The notes beneath the pieces are model-generated. The model saw nothing but the letters and a program-made list of their open reading frames with translations. It was not told the DNA's origin and did no database searches. Below are positions 27,557 to 35,926 of a stretch of DNA of 64,000 nt, one piece after another. The DNA is taken from the NCBI GenBank assembly GCA_012519925.1, contig JAAYPF010000116.1, forward strand, positions 1 through 64,000. The letters are read 5' to 3'. Source of the stretch: Clostridiaceae bacterium. Its GTDB lineage: Bacteria; Bacillota; Clostridia; Acetivibrionales; Acetivibrionaceae. The first letter of the stretch is position 1, and the number at the start of each line of letters is the position of its first letter. The position numbers and the translations under genes were made by a program.

Positions 27557-28759
27557 TTACAGATCCTTTAGCATATGACCCATTTTATCTTTTTTAGTTT
27601 TTAAATAAAACTTGTTAACTTCATTTTCTTTTATTTGAAGCGGGACCCTTTCAACCATTTCAAGTCCATGACCTGCAAGTCCAACTAGTTTTTTAGGGTT
27701 GTTAGTAAGTAATCGGATCTTTCTAATACCAAGATCGTATAATATTTGGGCTCCTATTCCGTAATCCCTCATATCTTCAGGAAATCCTAAAAGCACATTA
27801 GCCTCAACCGTATCTTTACCTTCATCTTGAAGCTCATAGGCACGAACCTTGTTTACAAGACCTATTCCTCTGCCTTCCTGCCGCATATAGAGCAAAACAC
27901 CTTTTCCTGCTGCTGCTATCTCCCTTAACGCTGCTTCAAGCTGTTCTCCACAATCACATCTCAAAGAATGGAAGGCGTCTCCTGTTAGGCATTCCGAATG
28001 CACCCTTACTAAAATCGGTTCATTCTCACTAGCAACATCTCCCATAACTAATGCCACATGATGTTCACCGTTTATTTCATTTTCAAAAGCTACAATTTTA
28101 AATTCACCATATTTGGTAGGTAGTTTTGCCTCGGATGCTTTGCTTATAAGCTTTTCGTTATTTCTTCGGTAACTTATAAGATCGGCAATGGTGACAATTT
28201 TCAAGTTATGTTTTTTCGCAAATTCCATCAATTGCGGTGCCCTTGCCATTGTTCCATCTTCATTCATAATCTCGCAAATAACACCTGCAGGGTACAAACC
28301 TGCCAATTTAGCAAAATCGACAGCTGCCTCAGTATGTCCCGTTCTCTTCAAAACTCCACCGTCTTTTGCGACCAACGGAAACACGTGCCCCGGGCGAACA
28401 AAATCAGCAGGTTTGGCCTCTTGATTTGTAAGCTCCTTTATTGTTTTTGATCTTTCAAATACAGAAATACCTGTAGTAGATGTTTTATGATCTACTGTCA
28501 CCGTAAAAGCTGTTTTCATTTGATCTGTATTTTTTTCCACCATTATATTAATTCCAAGCTCTTTAGCCCGAGATTCTGTAATGGGTGAACAAATCAGACC
28601 TCTTCCATACTTCGCCATAAAATTAATGTCTTCCGGGGTTACCAACTCCGCAGCCATTATAAAATCTCCCTCATTTTCTCTATCTTCATCATCAATAACA
28701 ATTATCATTTTACCTTGTTTAATTTCTTCTATCGCAGCTTCAATTGTATCAAATTTCAT
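27557..28759 (-). CDS. ribBA: Bifunctional DHBP synthase / GTP cyclohydrolase II
   Basis: Supplies both riboflavin precursors: 3,4-dihydroxybutanone 4-phosphate from ribulose 5-phosphate (N-terminal half, [11 protein letters not shown] at about residues 24-34, SKPGH-like region [10 protein letters not shown]) and the diaminopyrimidine from GTP (C-terminal half). The GTP cyclohydrolase zinc ligands appear in [20 protein letters not shown], and RQEGRGIGL follows. The 400-aa length is normal for the fusion. The ATG at 28759 has GGAGGT upstream. Both active sites look complete. Confidence 0.96.
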   Translation of the reverse strand: MKFDTIEAAIEEIKQGKMIIVIDDEDRENEGDFIMAAELVTPEDINFMAKYGRGLICSPITESRAKELGINIMVEKNTDQMKTAFTVTVDHKTSTTGISVFERSKTIKELTNQEAKPADFVRPGHVFPLVAKDGGVLKRTGHTEAAVDFAKLAGLYPAGVICEIMNEDGTMARAPQLMEFAKKHNLKIVTIADLISYRRNNEKLISKASEAKLPTKYGEFKIVAFENEINGEHHVALVMGDVASENEPILVRVHSECLTGDAFHSLRCDCGEQLEAALREIAAAGKGVLLYMRQEGRGIGLVNKVRAYELQDEGKDTVEANVLLGFPEDMRDYGIGAQILYDLGIRKIRLLTNNPKKLVGLAGHGLEMVERVPLQIKENEVNKFYLKTKKDKMGHMLKDL

Positions 28760-28783
28760 AAACACACCTCCAAAAATCTATAA

Positions 28784-28914
28784 GGTTATTTCAAAAAACA
28801 AAAACTCCGAGTCATCAAGCCCCACCGTTTTTGCCTCTTTCACTTCGTTCGAAAGAAGCGTAATCAAATCAATTTTTCCAAAGGATAATTGACCACCTGT
28901 TTTTTTTAAACACC
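28784..28914. repeat. Repeat A, copy 5, carrying a nested repeat B unit
   Basis: Repeat A ends are present (GGTTATTTCAAAAAACA at one side, TTTTTTTTAAACACC at the other). The middle holds a repeat B unit at about 28801-28865 with CTTTCGAACGAAGTGAAAG read on the minus strand. The composite lies between ribE and ribBA and ends 3 bp before the ribE stop codon. Confidence 0.75.
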
Positions 28915-28917
28915 TAC

Positions 28918-29574
28918 CTAAGCAAATCCGTTTTTTCTTAAAAAATCAAGGGATATATCCCTGCATTTGTTATTTTCTTCTAAGTTATTGTGAAAGATCA
29001 GTTTTTCAATATACTTTCCGAGCATATCACATTCAATATTTATCTTACTTCCAACTTCTTTTGACCCTAAAGTCGTAACTCCAGCTGTAAGCGGTATAAG
29101 TGAAACTTTAAAACACTTCTCATCTATAAAAGCAACGGTTAGACTAGTACCATCTAATGCCACTGAACCTTTCATAACAATATATTTTAAGACCTCCCTG
29201 GTCGCTTCTATTGTTAGCCAAATTGCATTGTCCTCCTGCGTTTTATCAACTATCACGCCTGTACCGTCAATATGCCCAGATACAATATGTCCTCCAAATC
29301 GATCGGACAACCTCAATGCACGCTCAAGATTAACTTCATCTCCCACCTTAAGATTTCCCAATCCGGTTTTTCTCATTGTTTCTGGCATTACGTCAGCTGT
29401 AAATTCATCACTTCTTTTATTAACTACAGTAAGGCATATTCCGTTTACCGCAATGCTATCTCCTAGTTTTACATCGTCCATTATTTCATTACATTGTATT
29501 GAAAGCCTTATGGATTTGCTTCCGTGGACAATCCCTCTTACTTTTCCAACCTCTTCAATTATACCAGTAAACAT
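28918..29574 (-). CDS. ribE: Riboflavin synthase alpha chain
   Basis: Dismutates two lumazines to riboflavin. The 218-aa protein has the two homologous lumazine-binding barrels: the first starts MFTGIIEEVGKV and contains GDSIAVNGICLTV (about residues 39-51), the second contains GHIVSGHIDGTG (about 94-105) and KGSVALDGTSLTV (about 135-147). The ATG at 29574 has GGAG 8 nt upstream and restores the invariant MFTG start. It follows ribD by about 100 bp in the rib operon. Confidence 0.96.
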   Translation of the reverse strand: MFTGIIEEVGKVRGIVHGSKSIRLSIQCNEIMDDVKLGDSIAVNGICLTVVNKRSDEFTADVMPETMRKTGLGNLKVGDEVNLERALRLSDRFGGHIVSGHIDGTGVIVDKTQEDNAIWLTIEATREVLKYIVMKGSVALDGTSLTVAFIDEKCFKVSLIPLTAGVTTLGSKEVGSKINIECDMLGKYIEKLIFHNNLEENNKCRDISLDFLRKNGFA

Positions 29575-29676
29575 ATTACACACTCCAAAAAATTATAAAG
29601 GTTATATATTTAGCAAAACCTAAAAACAACGAAAACGTTTATTGCAAAATATATAGTTTTTGATAAGACAAATCAT

Positions 29677-30771
29677 TTACAAATAGCCTTCCACGAGTAT
29701 ATCTTCCCCAAATTTTGATAAAGAAACATCTTTTAACGTTGATGCTTCACTCATTAATTGTATACCTTTTCCCTCAACAGGCGTAACAGCATCTTTTCCG
29801 CCTAATATCTTAGGAGCAATAAAAAACATAGCCTTATCCACGATACCAGCATCAAGTGCTGCTGCATTTAGCGTCCCTCCACCTTCTAAAAGCACACTAT
29901 CAATCTCAAGTGCATATAACTTTTGTGAAAGTCTTTTAAGATCTACACGCCCATCCTTACCCTCTGCTTTTATTATCTTTACACCCTTCTCAATAAGCTG
30001 CTTTTCCTTATCCTTAGCTATATTATTTGTGGTTGCTAAAATAACCTCTGCTTTTGAGTCCTTAGATAAAACTCTACTATCTAGAGGAATGCTCCCCTTG
30101 CTGTCAACAATTATTCTTGTAGGATCAGTTCCAACTCTGTCTACAAGCCTTGTGGTAAGCATAGGATCATCCTTTATTACTGTATTTATTCCAACCATTA
30201 TAGCTGCAACCCTATCCCGTAATAAATGAACATGATTTCTCGATGCTTCCGAAGTTACCCACTTTGAATCCCCGTTTGTCGAAGCAATTTTCCCATCAAG
30301 AGTCATTGCTGTTTTTAGAATTACAAAAGGCTTCTTTTTTACTACATAGTTTATAAATATTTCATTGAGTTTTTTAGCTTCCTCCTCAGCAACTCCTACT
30401 TCAACCCCAACTCCAGCATCCCTAAGCATTTCAATTCCTTTCCCCGATACTTTCGGATTAGGATCAATCATTGCTATTACAACCTTTGCAATGTTCGATT
30501 CAATTATCGCCTTTGCACAGGGTGGAGTCCTTCCATAATGGGAACATGGTTCGAGATTAACATAGAGAGTTCCCCCAGACACATCCTCTATAGCATTACT
30601 AAAGGCGGCTACCTCTGCATGAGCACAGCCTATAGCTTCATGGAACCCCTCCGCAATCACTCTATCGTCTTTAACAATTACAGCACCCACCAACGGATTC
30701 GGATTTGTCCTACCCCATCCTTTTTGGGCAAGTTCTATAGCTCTTCTCATATAGTAATCATGCTTGTTCAA
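29677..30771 (-). CDS. ribD: Bifunctional pyrimidine deaminase/reductase
   Basis: Deaminates and reduces the riboflavin pyrimidine intermediate. The 364-aa protein has an N-terminal cytidine-deaminase-like zinc site: HAEV (about residues 49-52) and PCSHYGRTPPC (about 74-84). The C-terminal reductase domain starts near residue 147 (VILKTAMTLDGKIA) with LLEGGGTL near 294. The start is TTG at 30771 with AGGTGA upstream; the first ATG (codon 8) would remove part of the conserved N-terminus. First structural gene after the FMN riboswitch. Confidence 0.95.
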   Translation of the reverse strand: MNKHDYYMRRAIELAQKGWGRTNPNPLVGAVIVKDDRVIAEGFHEAIGCAHAEVAAFSNAIEDVSGGTLYVNLEPCSHYGRTPPCAKAIIESNIAKVVIAMIDPNPKVSGKGIEMLRDAGVGVEVGVAEEEAKKLNEIFINYVVKKKPFVILKTAMTLDGKIASTNGDSKWVTSEASRNHVHLLRDRVAAIMVGINTVIKDDPMLTTRLVDRVGTDPTRIIVDSKGSIPLDSRVLSKDSKAEVILATTNNIAKDKEKQLIEKGVKIIKAEGKDGRVDLKRLSQKLYALEIDSVLLEGGGTLNAAALDAGIVDKAMFFIAPKILGGKDAVTPVEGKGIQLMSEASTLKDVSLSKFGEDILVEGYL

Positions 30772-30889
30772 AATAAATCACCTTTTACCTATTTAATTTC
30801 CCACTAAATAATCTAAATAAGTTGCAATATCCAAAATATGTGTAGAATGTTTATTGCAACATATGTAGAAAGATAAATTTCCTTAACGC

Positions 30890-30916
30890 AAAAAAACCCT
30901 AGATTACTCTCCAGGG
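30890..30916 (-). terminator. Riboswitch expression-platform terminator
   Basis: On the minus strand a 7-pair stem (CCCTGGA with TCTAGGG, one G-U, loop GAGTAA) is followed by seven T. It lies between the FMN aptamer and ribD, so it is the likely FMN-controlled attenuator. Confidence 0.85.
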
Positions 30917-30949
30917 ATAATTTACCACTCACATAAGGAATAATAACTT

Positions 30950-31100
30950 ATCTTCTTCCATCCAGACTTTTTGTGTATATAGACCTAAACACAATATACT
31001 GTCGGCTCTGGAATTTGACCAGATCTGCCATTAGGCTCGCGGGCTTGCAAACATTTCAGTGCCTACCGCCGGTAAGGATTCTCACCTATCCCTGAAGATA
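30950..31100 (-). promoter_or_regulatory. FMN riboswitch (RFN element)
   Basis: Read on the minus strand it contains the RFN landmarks in order: TATCTTCAGGGATAGGTGAG, ACCGGCGGTAGGCACTG, AGCCCGCGAGCC, GATCTGGTCAAATTCCAGAG, CCGACAGTAT and AGTCTGGATGGAAGAAG. It is preceded by a promoter and followed by a terminator. It should repress ribD-ribE-ribBA-ribH when FMN is plentiful. Confidence 0.96.
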
Positions 31101-31125
31101 ATATACTTAATTTCAATTTACATAG

Positions 31126-31155
31126 AATATATCATACTGCCTATTTAAGTGTCAA
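31126..31155 (-). promoter_or_regulatory. Promoter of the rib operon
   Basis: TTGACA (31155-31150) and TATATT (31131-31126) spaced by 18 bp, with TG one base before the -10 hexamer. It lies about 25 bp ahead of the FMN aptamer. Confidence 0.7.
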
Positions 31156-31188
31156 TAAATTCTATGCCTATCAAATATTTTATTGTAC

Positions 31189-31578
31189 CTAAATAACTTT
31201 TACGTAAACCTCTCTATTACGAGGACCGTCGAACTCACAAAAATATATTCCCTGCCATTGACCAAGAACAAGCCGTGCATTCTCAATTATTACCTGCTGT
31301 GAAAAACCAAACATACTTGCTTTTATGTGGGCAGCCGAATTTCCTTCAAAATGCTTGTATCCATCTTCAAAGGGTACTATTTTGTTGATTTGCATTAAAA
31401 TATCATCTACAACATCGGGATCTGCATTTTCATTAATAGTAATTCCTGCCGTAGTATGTGGAACAAATATTTGGCAAATTCCTGATTTTTTCCCCTCTTC
31501 TCTTACAATATCCTGTATTTTTGATGTTATATCAACCATAGCCGTCCTTGACGGAGTTTTAACCTTTATTATTTGCAA
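31189..31578 (-). CDS. YjbQ-family protein (UPF0047)
   Basis: A 129-aa protein of the YjbQ family, some members of which have weak thiamine-phosphate synthase activity; the physiological role is uncertain. The family core is visible: FVPHTTAGITINENADPDV (about residues 40-58), the His in GNSAAHIKASMFG (about 83-95), and the end GQWQGIYFCEFDGPRNR. The start is TTG at 31578 with GGGGTGA upstream. It lies upstream of the riboswitch promoter on the same strand and is not part of the rib transcript. Confidence 0.88.
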   Translation of the reverse strand: MQIIKVKTPSRTAMVDITSKIQDIVREEGKKSGICQIFVPHTTAGITINENADPDVVDDILMQINKIVPFEDGYKHFEGNSAAHIKASMFGFSQQVIIENARLVLGQWQGIYFCEFDGPRNREVYVKVI

Positions 31579-31651
31579 AAATATCACCCCAATTAATAGT
31601 ATATTACTTCAAAAAAGGGATGTAAAGCTTATGTATAAAAAACCTTACCAT

Positions 31652-31852
31652 CTAGATAAGTTTTAAACTCTTCATAACCTCAATAAATTTTTCTGTATTA
31701 ATTGGTTTAACCGCATATGCCTCACAGTCGTTATTATAGGTTTTAGAAATTGTCCCGAGGTCATTTAAAGCGGTAGTAATGATAACCTTGCACTTTTTAG
31801 ACTCTTCTATGCCCAACTGTCTCAGAATAATTTCCCAGTATATAATTTGCAG
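31652..31852 (-). pseudogene. C-terminal remnant of a CheY-like receiver domain
   Basis: About 66 codons on the minus strand encode the second half of a response-regulator receiver: a strand like CKVIITTALNDL, then CEAYAVKPI with the conserved Lys-Pro, then a final helix TEKFIEVMKSLKLI and a stop. An in-frame TAG lies just upstream, no start codon or phospho-acceptor Asp half exists, and the fragment runs into the metF promoter. A decayed gene end, not a functional protein. Confidence 0.7.
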
Positions 31853-31874
31853 CTATGCTTCAATATGCTATAAT
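31847..31874 (+). promoter_or_regulatory. Promoter of metF
   Basis: An extended -10 TGCTATAAT (TATAAT at 31869-31874) with a weak TTGCAG-like -35 element 16 bp upstream, 35 bp before the metF ATG. Confidence 0.6.
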
Positions 31875-31908
31875 GGCTTTATCATATAATTAGTTTAGGA
31901 GGTTATAA

Positions 31909-32775
31909 ATGAAAATTTTAGATTTGTTCAAAGAAAAAAAAACAGTAATCTCTTTTGAAATTTTTCCACCTAAATTTGATACTCCTATTGAAACTATTTT
32001 TGATACACTAGAGCAGTTTAAAAATTTGACCCCTCACTTCATAAGTGTTACCTATGGAGCAGGAGGTAGTGCAAAAGACAGAACTATAGAAATAGCATCA
32101 AAAATAAAAAACGAGTATTCCATTGAAAGCATGGCACACTTTACCTGTGTAGGACATTCAAAAGAGGAGATCGACAAACTCCTCCAATCCTTACATGACA
32201 ATAATCTAGAGAATATATTAGCACTACGTGGGGACCCTCCAATAGACCAGCCGGATTTTGACTTTAGCAAGAATACATTTGAATATGCAAATGAGTTAAT
32301 ATCTTACATTAGAAGTAAAAATGATTTTTGCATTTCAGCCGCAGCTTACGTTGAAGGTCATGTAAATAGTGCCCGACTTAAGGATGACTTAAGATATCTT
32401 AAGCAAAAAGTTGATACTGGTGTCGACTTTCTTGTAACACAACTGTTTTTTGAAAATAGGATCTTCTATGATTTTCTCGATAAAACAGCGGTCATTGGTA
32501 TAAATTGTCCTATAACGGCAGGTATAATGCCAGTATTTAAAGCCGATCAAATTAAGCGAATTGCTTCAATGTGCGGTGCATCAATACCTGCTAAGCTAGT
32601 ATTGATGATGGATAAATACTGTAATAATGCTGAAGATATGAGAAAAGCCGGTATTGAATACGCAAGTAAGCAAATCAGAGATTTAATTGATAATGGTGTT
32701 GACGGAATACATCTTCTGACAATGAACAGACCAAAATCCAGCAAAGAAATACTGGAGAATGTAGGAGTTCTGTAG
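31909..32775 (+). CDS. metF: Methylenetetrahydrofolate reductase
   Basis: Reduces 5,10-methylene-THF to 5-methyl-THF for methionine synthesis or acetogenic one-carbon flow. The 288-aa TIM-barrel flavoprotein shows SFEIFPPK (about residues 15-22), SVTYGAGGS (about 46-54), the LALRGDPP loop (about 104-111), the long TQLFFEN motif (about 179-185) and PITAGIMPV. The ATG has TAGGAGG 7 nt upstream. Monocistronic, with its own promoter and terminator. No metV-like partner gene is nearby. Confidence 0.94.
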   Translation: MKILDLFKEKKTVISFEIFPPKFDTPIETIFDTLEQFKNLTPHFISVTYGAGGSAKDRTIEIASKIKNEYSIESMAHFTCVGHSKEEIDKLLQSLHDNNLENILALRGDPPIDQPDFDFSKNTFEYANELISYIRSKNDFCISAAAYVEGHVNSARLKDDLRYLKQKVDTGVDFLVTQLFFENRIFYDFLDKTAVIGINCPITAGIMPVFKADQIKRIASMCGASIPAKLVLMMDKYCNNAEDMRKAGIEYASKQIRDLIDNGVDGIHLLTMNRPKSSKEILENVGVL

Positions 32776-32781
32776 ATCCTT

Positions 32782-32824
32782 TATCGAAAAAGTTTGCATC
32801 TATTTCGCAAACTTTTTTCGATAG
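32782..32824 (+). terminator. Terminator of metF
   Basis: A long hairpin (about 16 pairs) with arms TATCGAAAAAGTTTGC and GCAAACTTTTTTCGATA, 6 bp after the metF stop. The T-run is inside the 3' arm. Confidence 0.75.
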
Positions 32825-32926
32825 AGAATTATATTGAACTTAGTGCTATAATTTCACATTATGAATAAATGATAATAAAAATGAATTATTAGTGTTTTCT
32901 AGAAACACTGAGAAATCACCTCTTGT

Positions 32927-33736
32927 CTATGCCATAGCGTTTATAAGTTCTTCAAAGCTTATTTCACTATCAAATTTTGACATGTTATCTATAATCTCCT
33001 GCTCTGTAAAAATTTTAGCCAATCTCATATCTTCATCTAGTACATATATAATATGAAACCTGTCAAAGTCCATATCTTTAACAATATCTCCTAAACGCAT
33101 AGTTTTGATAACCACTAGTTCTCTTCCTGGATACACTCCTTTTCGCAAGAACCTCGACCGTTTATAAACAAGGTTTTTGATGTTCATAAAATATACCTCC
33201 GACTCCTCATACTTTAAGCAATAAAAAATGTAACTACCTAAAAATATAAGACTAAAGTTGAATATATTACCATGCAACTGAATTATTCCCACAAGAATTA
33301 TGAATAATCCCATCCCTTTTGTAACTCTTCTTGTGTACTTGTGTGCTTTAAACAATCCTATTTGGGAAATAAGAATATCTCTAAATATCTTTCCCCCGTC
33401 AAGAGGTATAATCGGAATCATATTAAATACAGCAAGGAATACATTTGTTAAGATAAAAAAACTCATATTATCTGATCTAGGCAAATAATATGTGCTTAAT
33501 AAAAAACACAGTAAAGATATCAGTATATTTGATAATGGACCGCTTATGTTGATGAGAAAATTATTTGTATCTTTATAAATATTTTTACAAAAAACCGCAT
33601 TTAACCCTATAGGAAATACTCTCAACTTATGTGGCTTTTCACCTTGGACCAATGAAACAAATATATGAGATGCTTCATGAACTATAAGAGCAATGTAGGT
33701 TAACATATATTTGTAGTGATAATCAAAAAAGTACAT
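32927..33736 (-). CDS. spoIVFB: SpoIVFB-like intramembrane metalloprotease (M50)
   Basis: A site-2-type protease that in Bacillus cleaves pro-sigma-K in the mother cell. The zinc motif HEASH is at residues 20-24 of this frame and the third ligand motif PLDGG near residue 114, among several TM helices; a CBS-like domain forms the C-terminus. The listed ATG at 33736 has no Shine-Dalgarno site and cuts off the first TM helix. The same frame stays open upstream to about 33808 and encodes LKKPLKIEIDPTLLVVIIL, but it offers no ATG, GTG or TTG there before an in-frame TAA at 33811-33809. The true start is therefore unresolved. It follows spoIVFA. Confidence 0.85.
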   Translation of the reverse strand: MYFFDYHYKYMLTYIALIVHEASHIFVSLVQGEKPHKLRVFPIGLNAVFCKNIYKDTNNFLINISGPLSNILISLLCFLLSTYYLPRSDNMSFFILTNVFLAVFNMIPIIPLDGGKIFRDILISQIGLFKAHKYTRRVTKGMGLFIILVGIIQLHGNIFNFSLIFLGSYIFYCLKYEESEVYFMNIKNLVYKRSRFLRKGVYPGRELVVIKTMRLGDIVKDMDFDRFHIIYVLDEDMRLAKIFTEQEIIDNMSKFDSEISFEELINAMA

Positions 33737-33922
33737 TAATATTATTACAACTAAAAGTGTGGGATCAATCTCAATTTTAAGAGGCTTTTTTAGTACTCGA
33801 ACTAAAATTTAGAACTTCACCACCTCTCTTATTTATATTGGCAATCTTCTAAGGGATTAGCACTGCAAAACAGTATATCGCCACAAAGCTAAAAAATAAT
33901 AAAAATCCTTCAATCGCCTTAT

Positions 33923-34882
33923 TTATTCACTATCTGAAAGTGTAATATAGTCTAGTGGATTAACTGTTGTATTATCCTTTCGTACCTCAAAATGTAAATG
34001 CGGACCGTTCGCTGCCCCTGTAGCACCAACTTCTGCAATAACATCGCCTTTACTTACCTTTTGACCTTTGCTCACGAGTAGTTTCGAGCAATGAGCATAT
34101 AAAGTAGTCAATCCATCAATATGTTTTAACTTTACATAATTACCATAGCTTGCTTCTTGATCAGCTTCTATTACTTCTCCATCATATGAAGCTTTTATAG
34201 GTGTTCCGCTTTGTGCTTCAATATCAATTCCTTTGTGAAACAAGGTTGTATTTTTTATGGGGTGTAGCCTTTCTCCATAAAAGGATCCAATTATACCCCC
34301 TACAGGGATTAGAAAGGAATATCCGGCGTTCCCGAATATCTTTTCGTTTTCTGACCCATTCTGTTGTCTAGTAATTTCAGACTCAAACGTTTGAGAATCA
34401 TCATTTTCGTATTCCATACTTTCAACTAACGATCCTTCTTCTGTATACAATGCACTTACAGGCTCAAGTTCTTCATTATATCTTTCCTGATTTCCGTTGT
34501 CCGTCAATATACTTGCATCTAGTACATTACTTTCTAATCCCTCACTTCCATCTAATGAATAATCTGCTTCATCACTATTCTCTGTTTCCTCAGCAAGATT
34601 ATTAAATACATAATGTATATCACTAAAGGTATCTTTAAGGTCAATATTATAGGACATAACACCTTTCAGTTTATTTTGCAAAAAAACAGCTTGTGGTATC
34701 TTTATTTTTGTTAAAGACATTATAAGTAAAAACACTGCAAAACATATCAATGTTTGTCGGATAGTTTTTGTAATAAACTTCTGTGCAAATCTATTTTTAT
34801 CCCTCTTACTTTTTCTTGTCTTTCTTTTTGGCTGGCTCGATAAGTGTCTTTGGTACCTTGGTCTATAAACTATATCATCCAC
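33923..34882 (-). CDS. spoIVFA: SpoIVFA-like M23/LytM-domain membrane protein
   Basis: A 319-aa bitopic protein: a basic N-terminus (residues 1-40), one TM helix (about 43-60), a long acidic linker and a C-terminal LytM domain (about 190-310). The LytM zinc ligands look intact: H and D in HKGID and the HxH in PHLHFEV, unlike the degenerate Bacillus SpoIVFA, so some endopeptidase activity is possible. The start is GTG at 34882 with AGAGGTG upstream. It sits directly before the SpoIVFB gene, which supports the assignment as its regulator; SpoIIQ-like function is the alternative. Confidence 0.8.
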   Translation of the reverse strand: MDDIVYRPRYQRHLSSQPKRKTRKSKRDKNRFAQKFITKTIRQTLICFAVFLLIMSLTKIKIPQAVFLQNKLKGVMSYNIDLKDTFSDIHYVFNNLAEETENSDEADYSLDGSEGLESNVLDASILTDNGNQERYNEELEPVSALYTEEGSLVESMEYENDDSQTFESEITRQQNGSENEKIFGNAGYSFLIPVGGIIGSFYGERLHPIKNTTLFHKGIDIEAQSGTPIKASYDGEVIEADQEASYGNYVKLKHIDGLTTLYAHCSKLLVSKGQKVSKGDVIAEVGATGAANGPHLHFEVRKDNTTVNPLDYITLSDSE

Positions 34883-35104
34883 CGATAAAACACCTCTTTT
34901 TCCTAAATCTGTATCTTATATTTCCTTTCAATGCTTCGTAAAGAGAAGAAAAAAGTCTTTATACCAACTTTACAATATACTAGATTATATTTTGGAATAG
35001 AATAAAATATTACTTTATATGTTGAGAAAAAAATAAACCTCCATAAAATGAAGGCTATAATCTTTGCTATAACTATTTATTATTGAATATGTAACAACTA
35101 AACA

Positions 35105-35500
35105 CTATTTTCCTATTATTTCCCTCCAATCCAAATCTCCTCTTTCAAGACCTCGGATTAATATTTCAGCTGTACCTAAATTTGTAGCAAAGGGAATATT
35201 ATTTATATCGCAGGATCTCAAAAGTGAACTTATGTCCGGTTCATGAGACTGAGCAGTAACAGGGTCTCTAAAAAAAAGCACAAGGTCAAGCTCATTGTAT
35301 GCAGCTCTAGCACTAATCTGCTGTTCTCCCATTAACCCCGGCGAAAACTTTTGCACATTCAGACCTGTAGCCTCAACAATTATAGCCCCTGTTGTACCTG
35401 TAGCAAATAAAGTATGATTTTTCAATATACTCCTATAAGCTATACAAAAGGAAGCCATTAATTCTTTTTTTTTGTCGTGTGCTATCAATGCTATATTCAT
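35105..35500 (-). CDS. mgsA: Methylglyoxal synthase
   Basis: Converts dihydroxyacetone phosphate to methylglyoxal and phosphate, a relief valve for triose phosphates. The 131-aa protein shows [10 protein letters not shown] (residues 3-12), FATGTTG (about 34-40), GLMGEQQI with the substrate loop (about 57-64), FFRDP with the catalytic Asp and the His in QSHEPD. The ATG at 35500 has GGAAGG upstream. It is placed between minE and spoIVFA, an arrangement I recall from Clostridia. Confidence 0.95.
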   Translation of the reverse strand: MNIALIAHDKKKELMASFCIAYRSILKNHTLFATGTTGAIIVEATGLNVQKFSPGLMGEQQISARAAYNELDLVLFFRDPVTAQSHEPDISSLLRSCDINNIPFATNLGTAEILIRGLERGDLDWREIIGK

Positions 35501-35550
35501 ACTACACCCTTCCATCTTACCTGAATATCATCCCTTAAATTGAAGTCAGA

Positions 35551-35602
35551 AACAAAAAGTGCTCTTTAACATAATAAATACCAGTAATGCTAAAAAGCAC
35601 TT
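35551..35602 (-). terminator. Hairpin terminator after minE
   Basis: About 16 consecutive pairs on the minus strand (35602-35587 with 35572-35557, three G-U) and the tail TTTTTGTTT. It lies about 25 bp after minE and before mgsA. Confidence 0.8.
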
Positions 35603-35625
35603 CATTGAAAATTATTAAGCATAGC

Positions 35626-35910
35626 TTATTTTCCGCTGTTTTTTACATTTTTTATCGGAATGTTCGCTACCAAAGCGGGAACAATACGGTCCCCCTCTTC
35701 ACTTTTTGTTCTGGTCATTTGTATATCAAGTGTGTTTTCATCTATATCCATATAATTGGATATAACTTTAATGATTTCTCCTTTAACCATCTCCAAAAAC
35801 TGAGGAGAGACATTTGCTCTGTCATGGATTAGTACTAGCTTCAGTCGTTCCTTTGCAAAGTCTTTTGACGCTTTAGACCTGCCAAATATCTTCGATAAAT
35901 CTAGCAACAT
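35626..35910 (-). CDS. minE: Cell division topological specificity factor MinE
   Basis: Stimulates MinD ATPase and drives Min patterning. The 94-aa protein has an N-terminal amphipathic MLLDLSKIFGRSKASKDFAKERLKLVL region (membrane and MinD contact) and a beta-rich dimerisation domain. The ATG has GGGAGGAG upstream. It follows minD by 16 bp. The presence of MinE with MinC and MinD suggests a Clostridium-type Min system; Bacillus uses DivIVA/MinJ instead. Confidence 0.93.
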   Translation of the reverse strand: MLLDLSKIFGRSKASKDFAKERLKLVLIHDRANVSPQFLEMVKGEIIKVISNYMDIDENTLDIQMTRTKSEEGDRIVPALVANIPIKNVKNSGK

Positions 35911-35926
35911 AATTCTCCTCCCTTAA

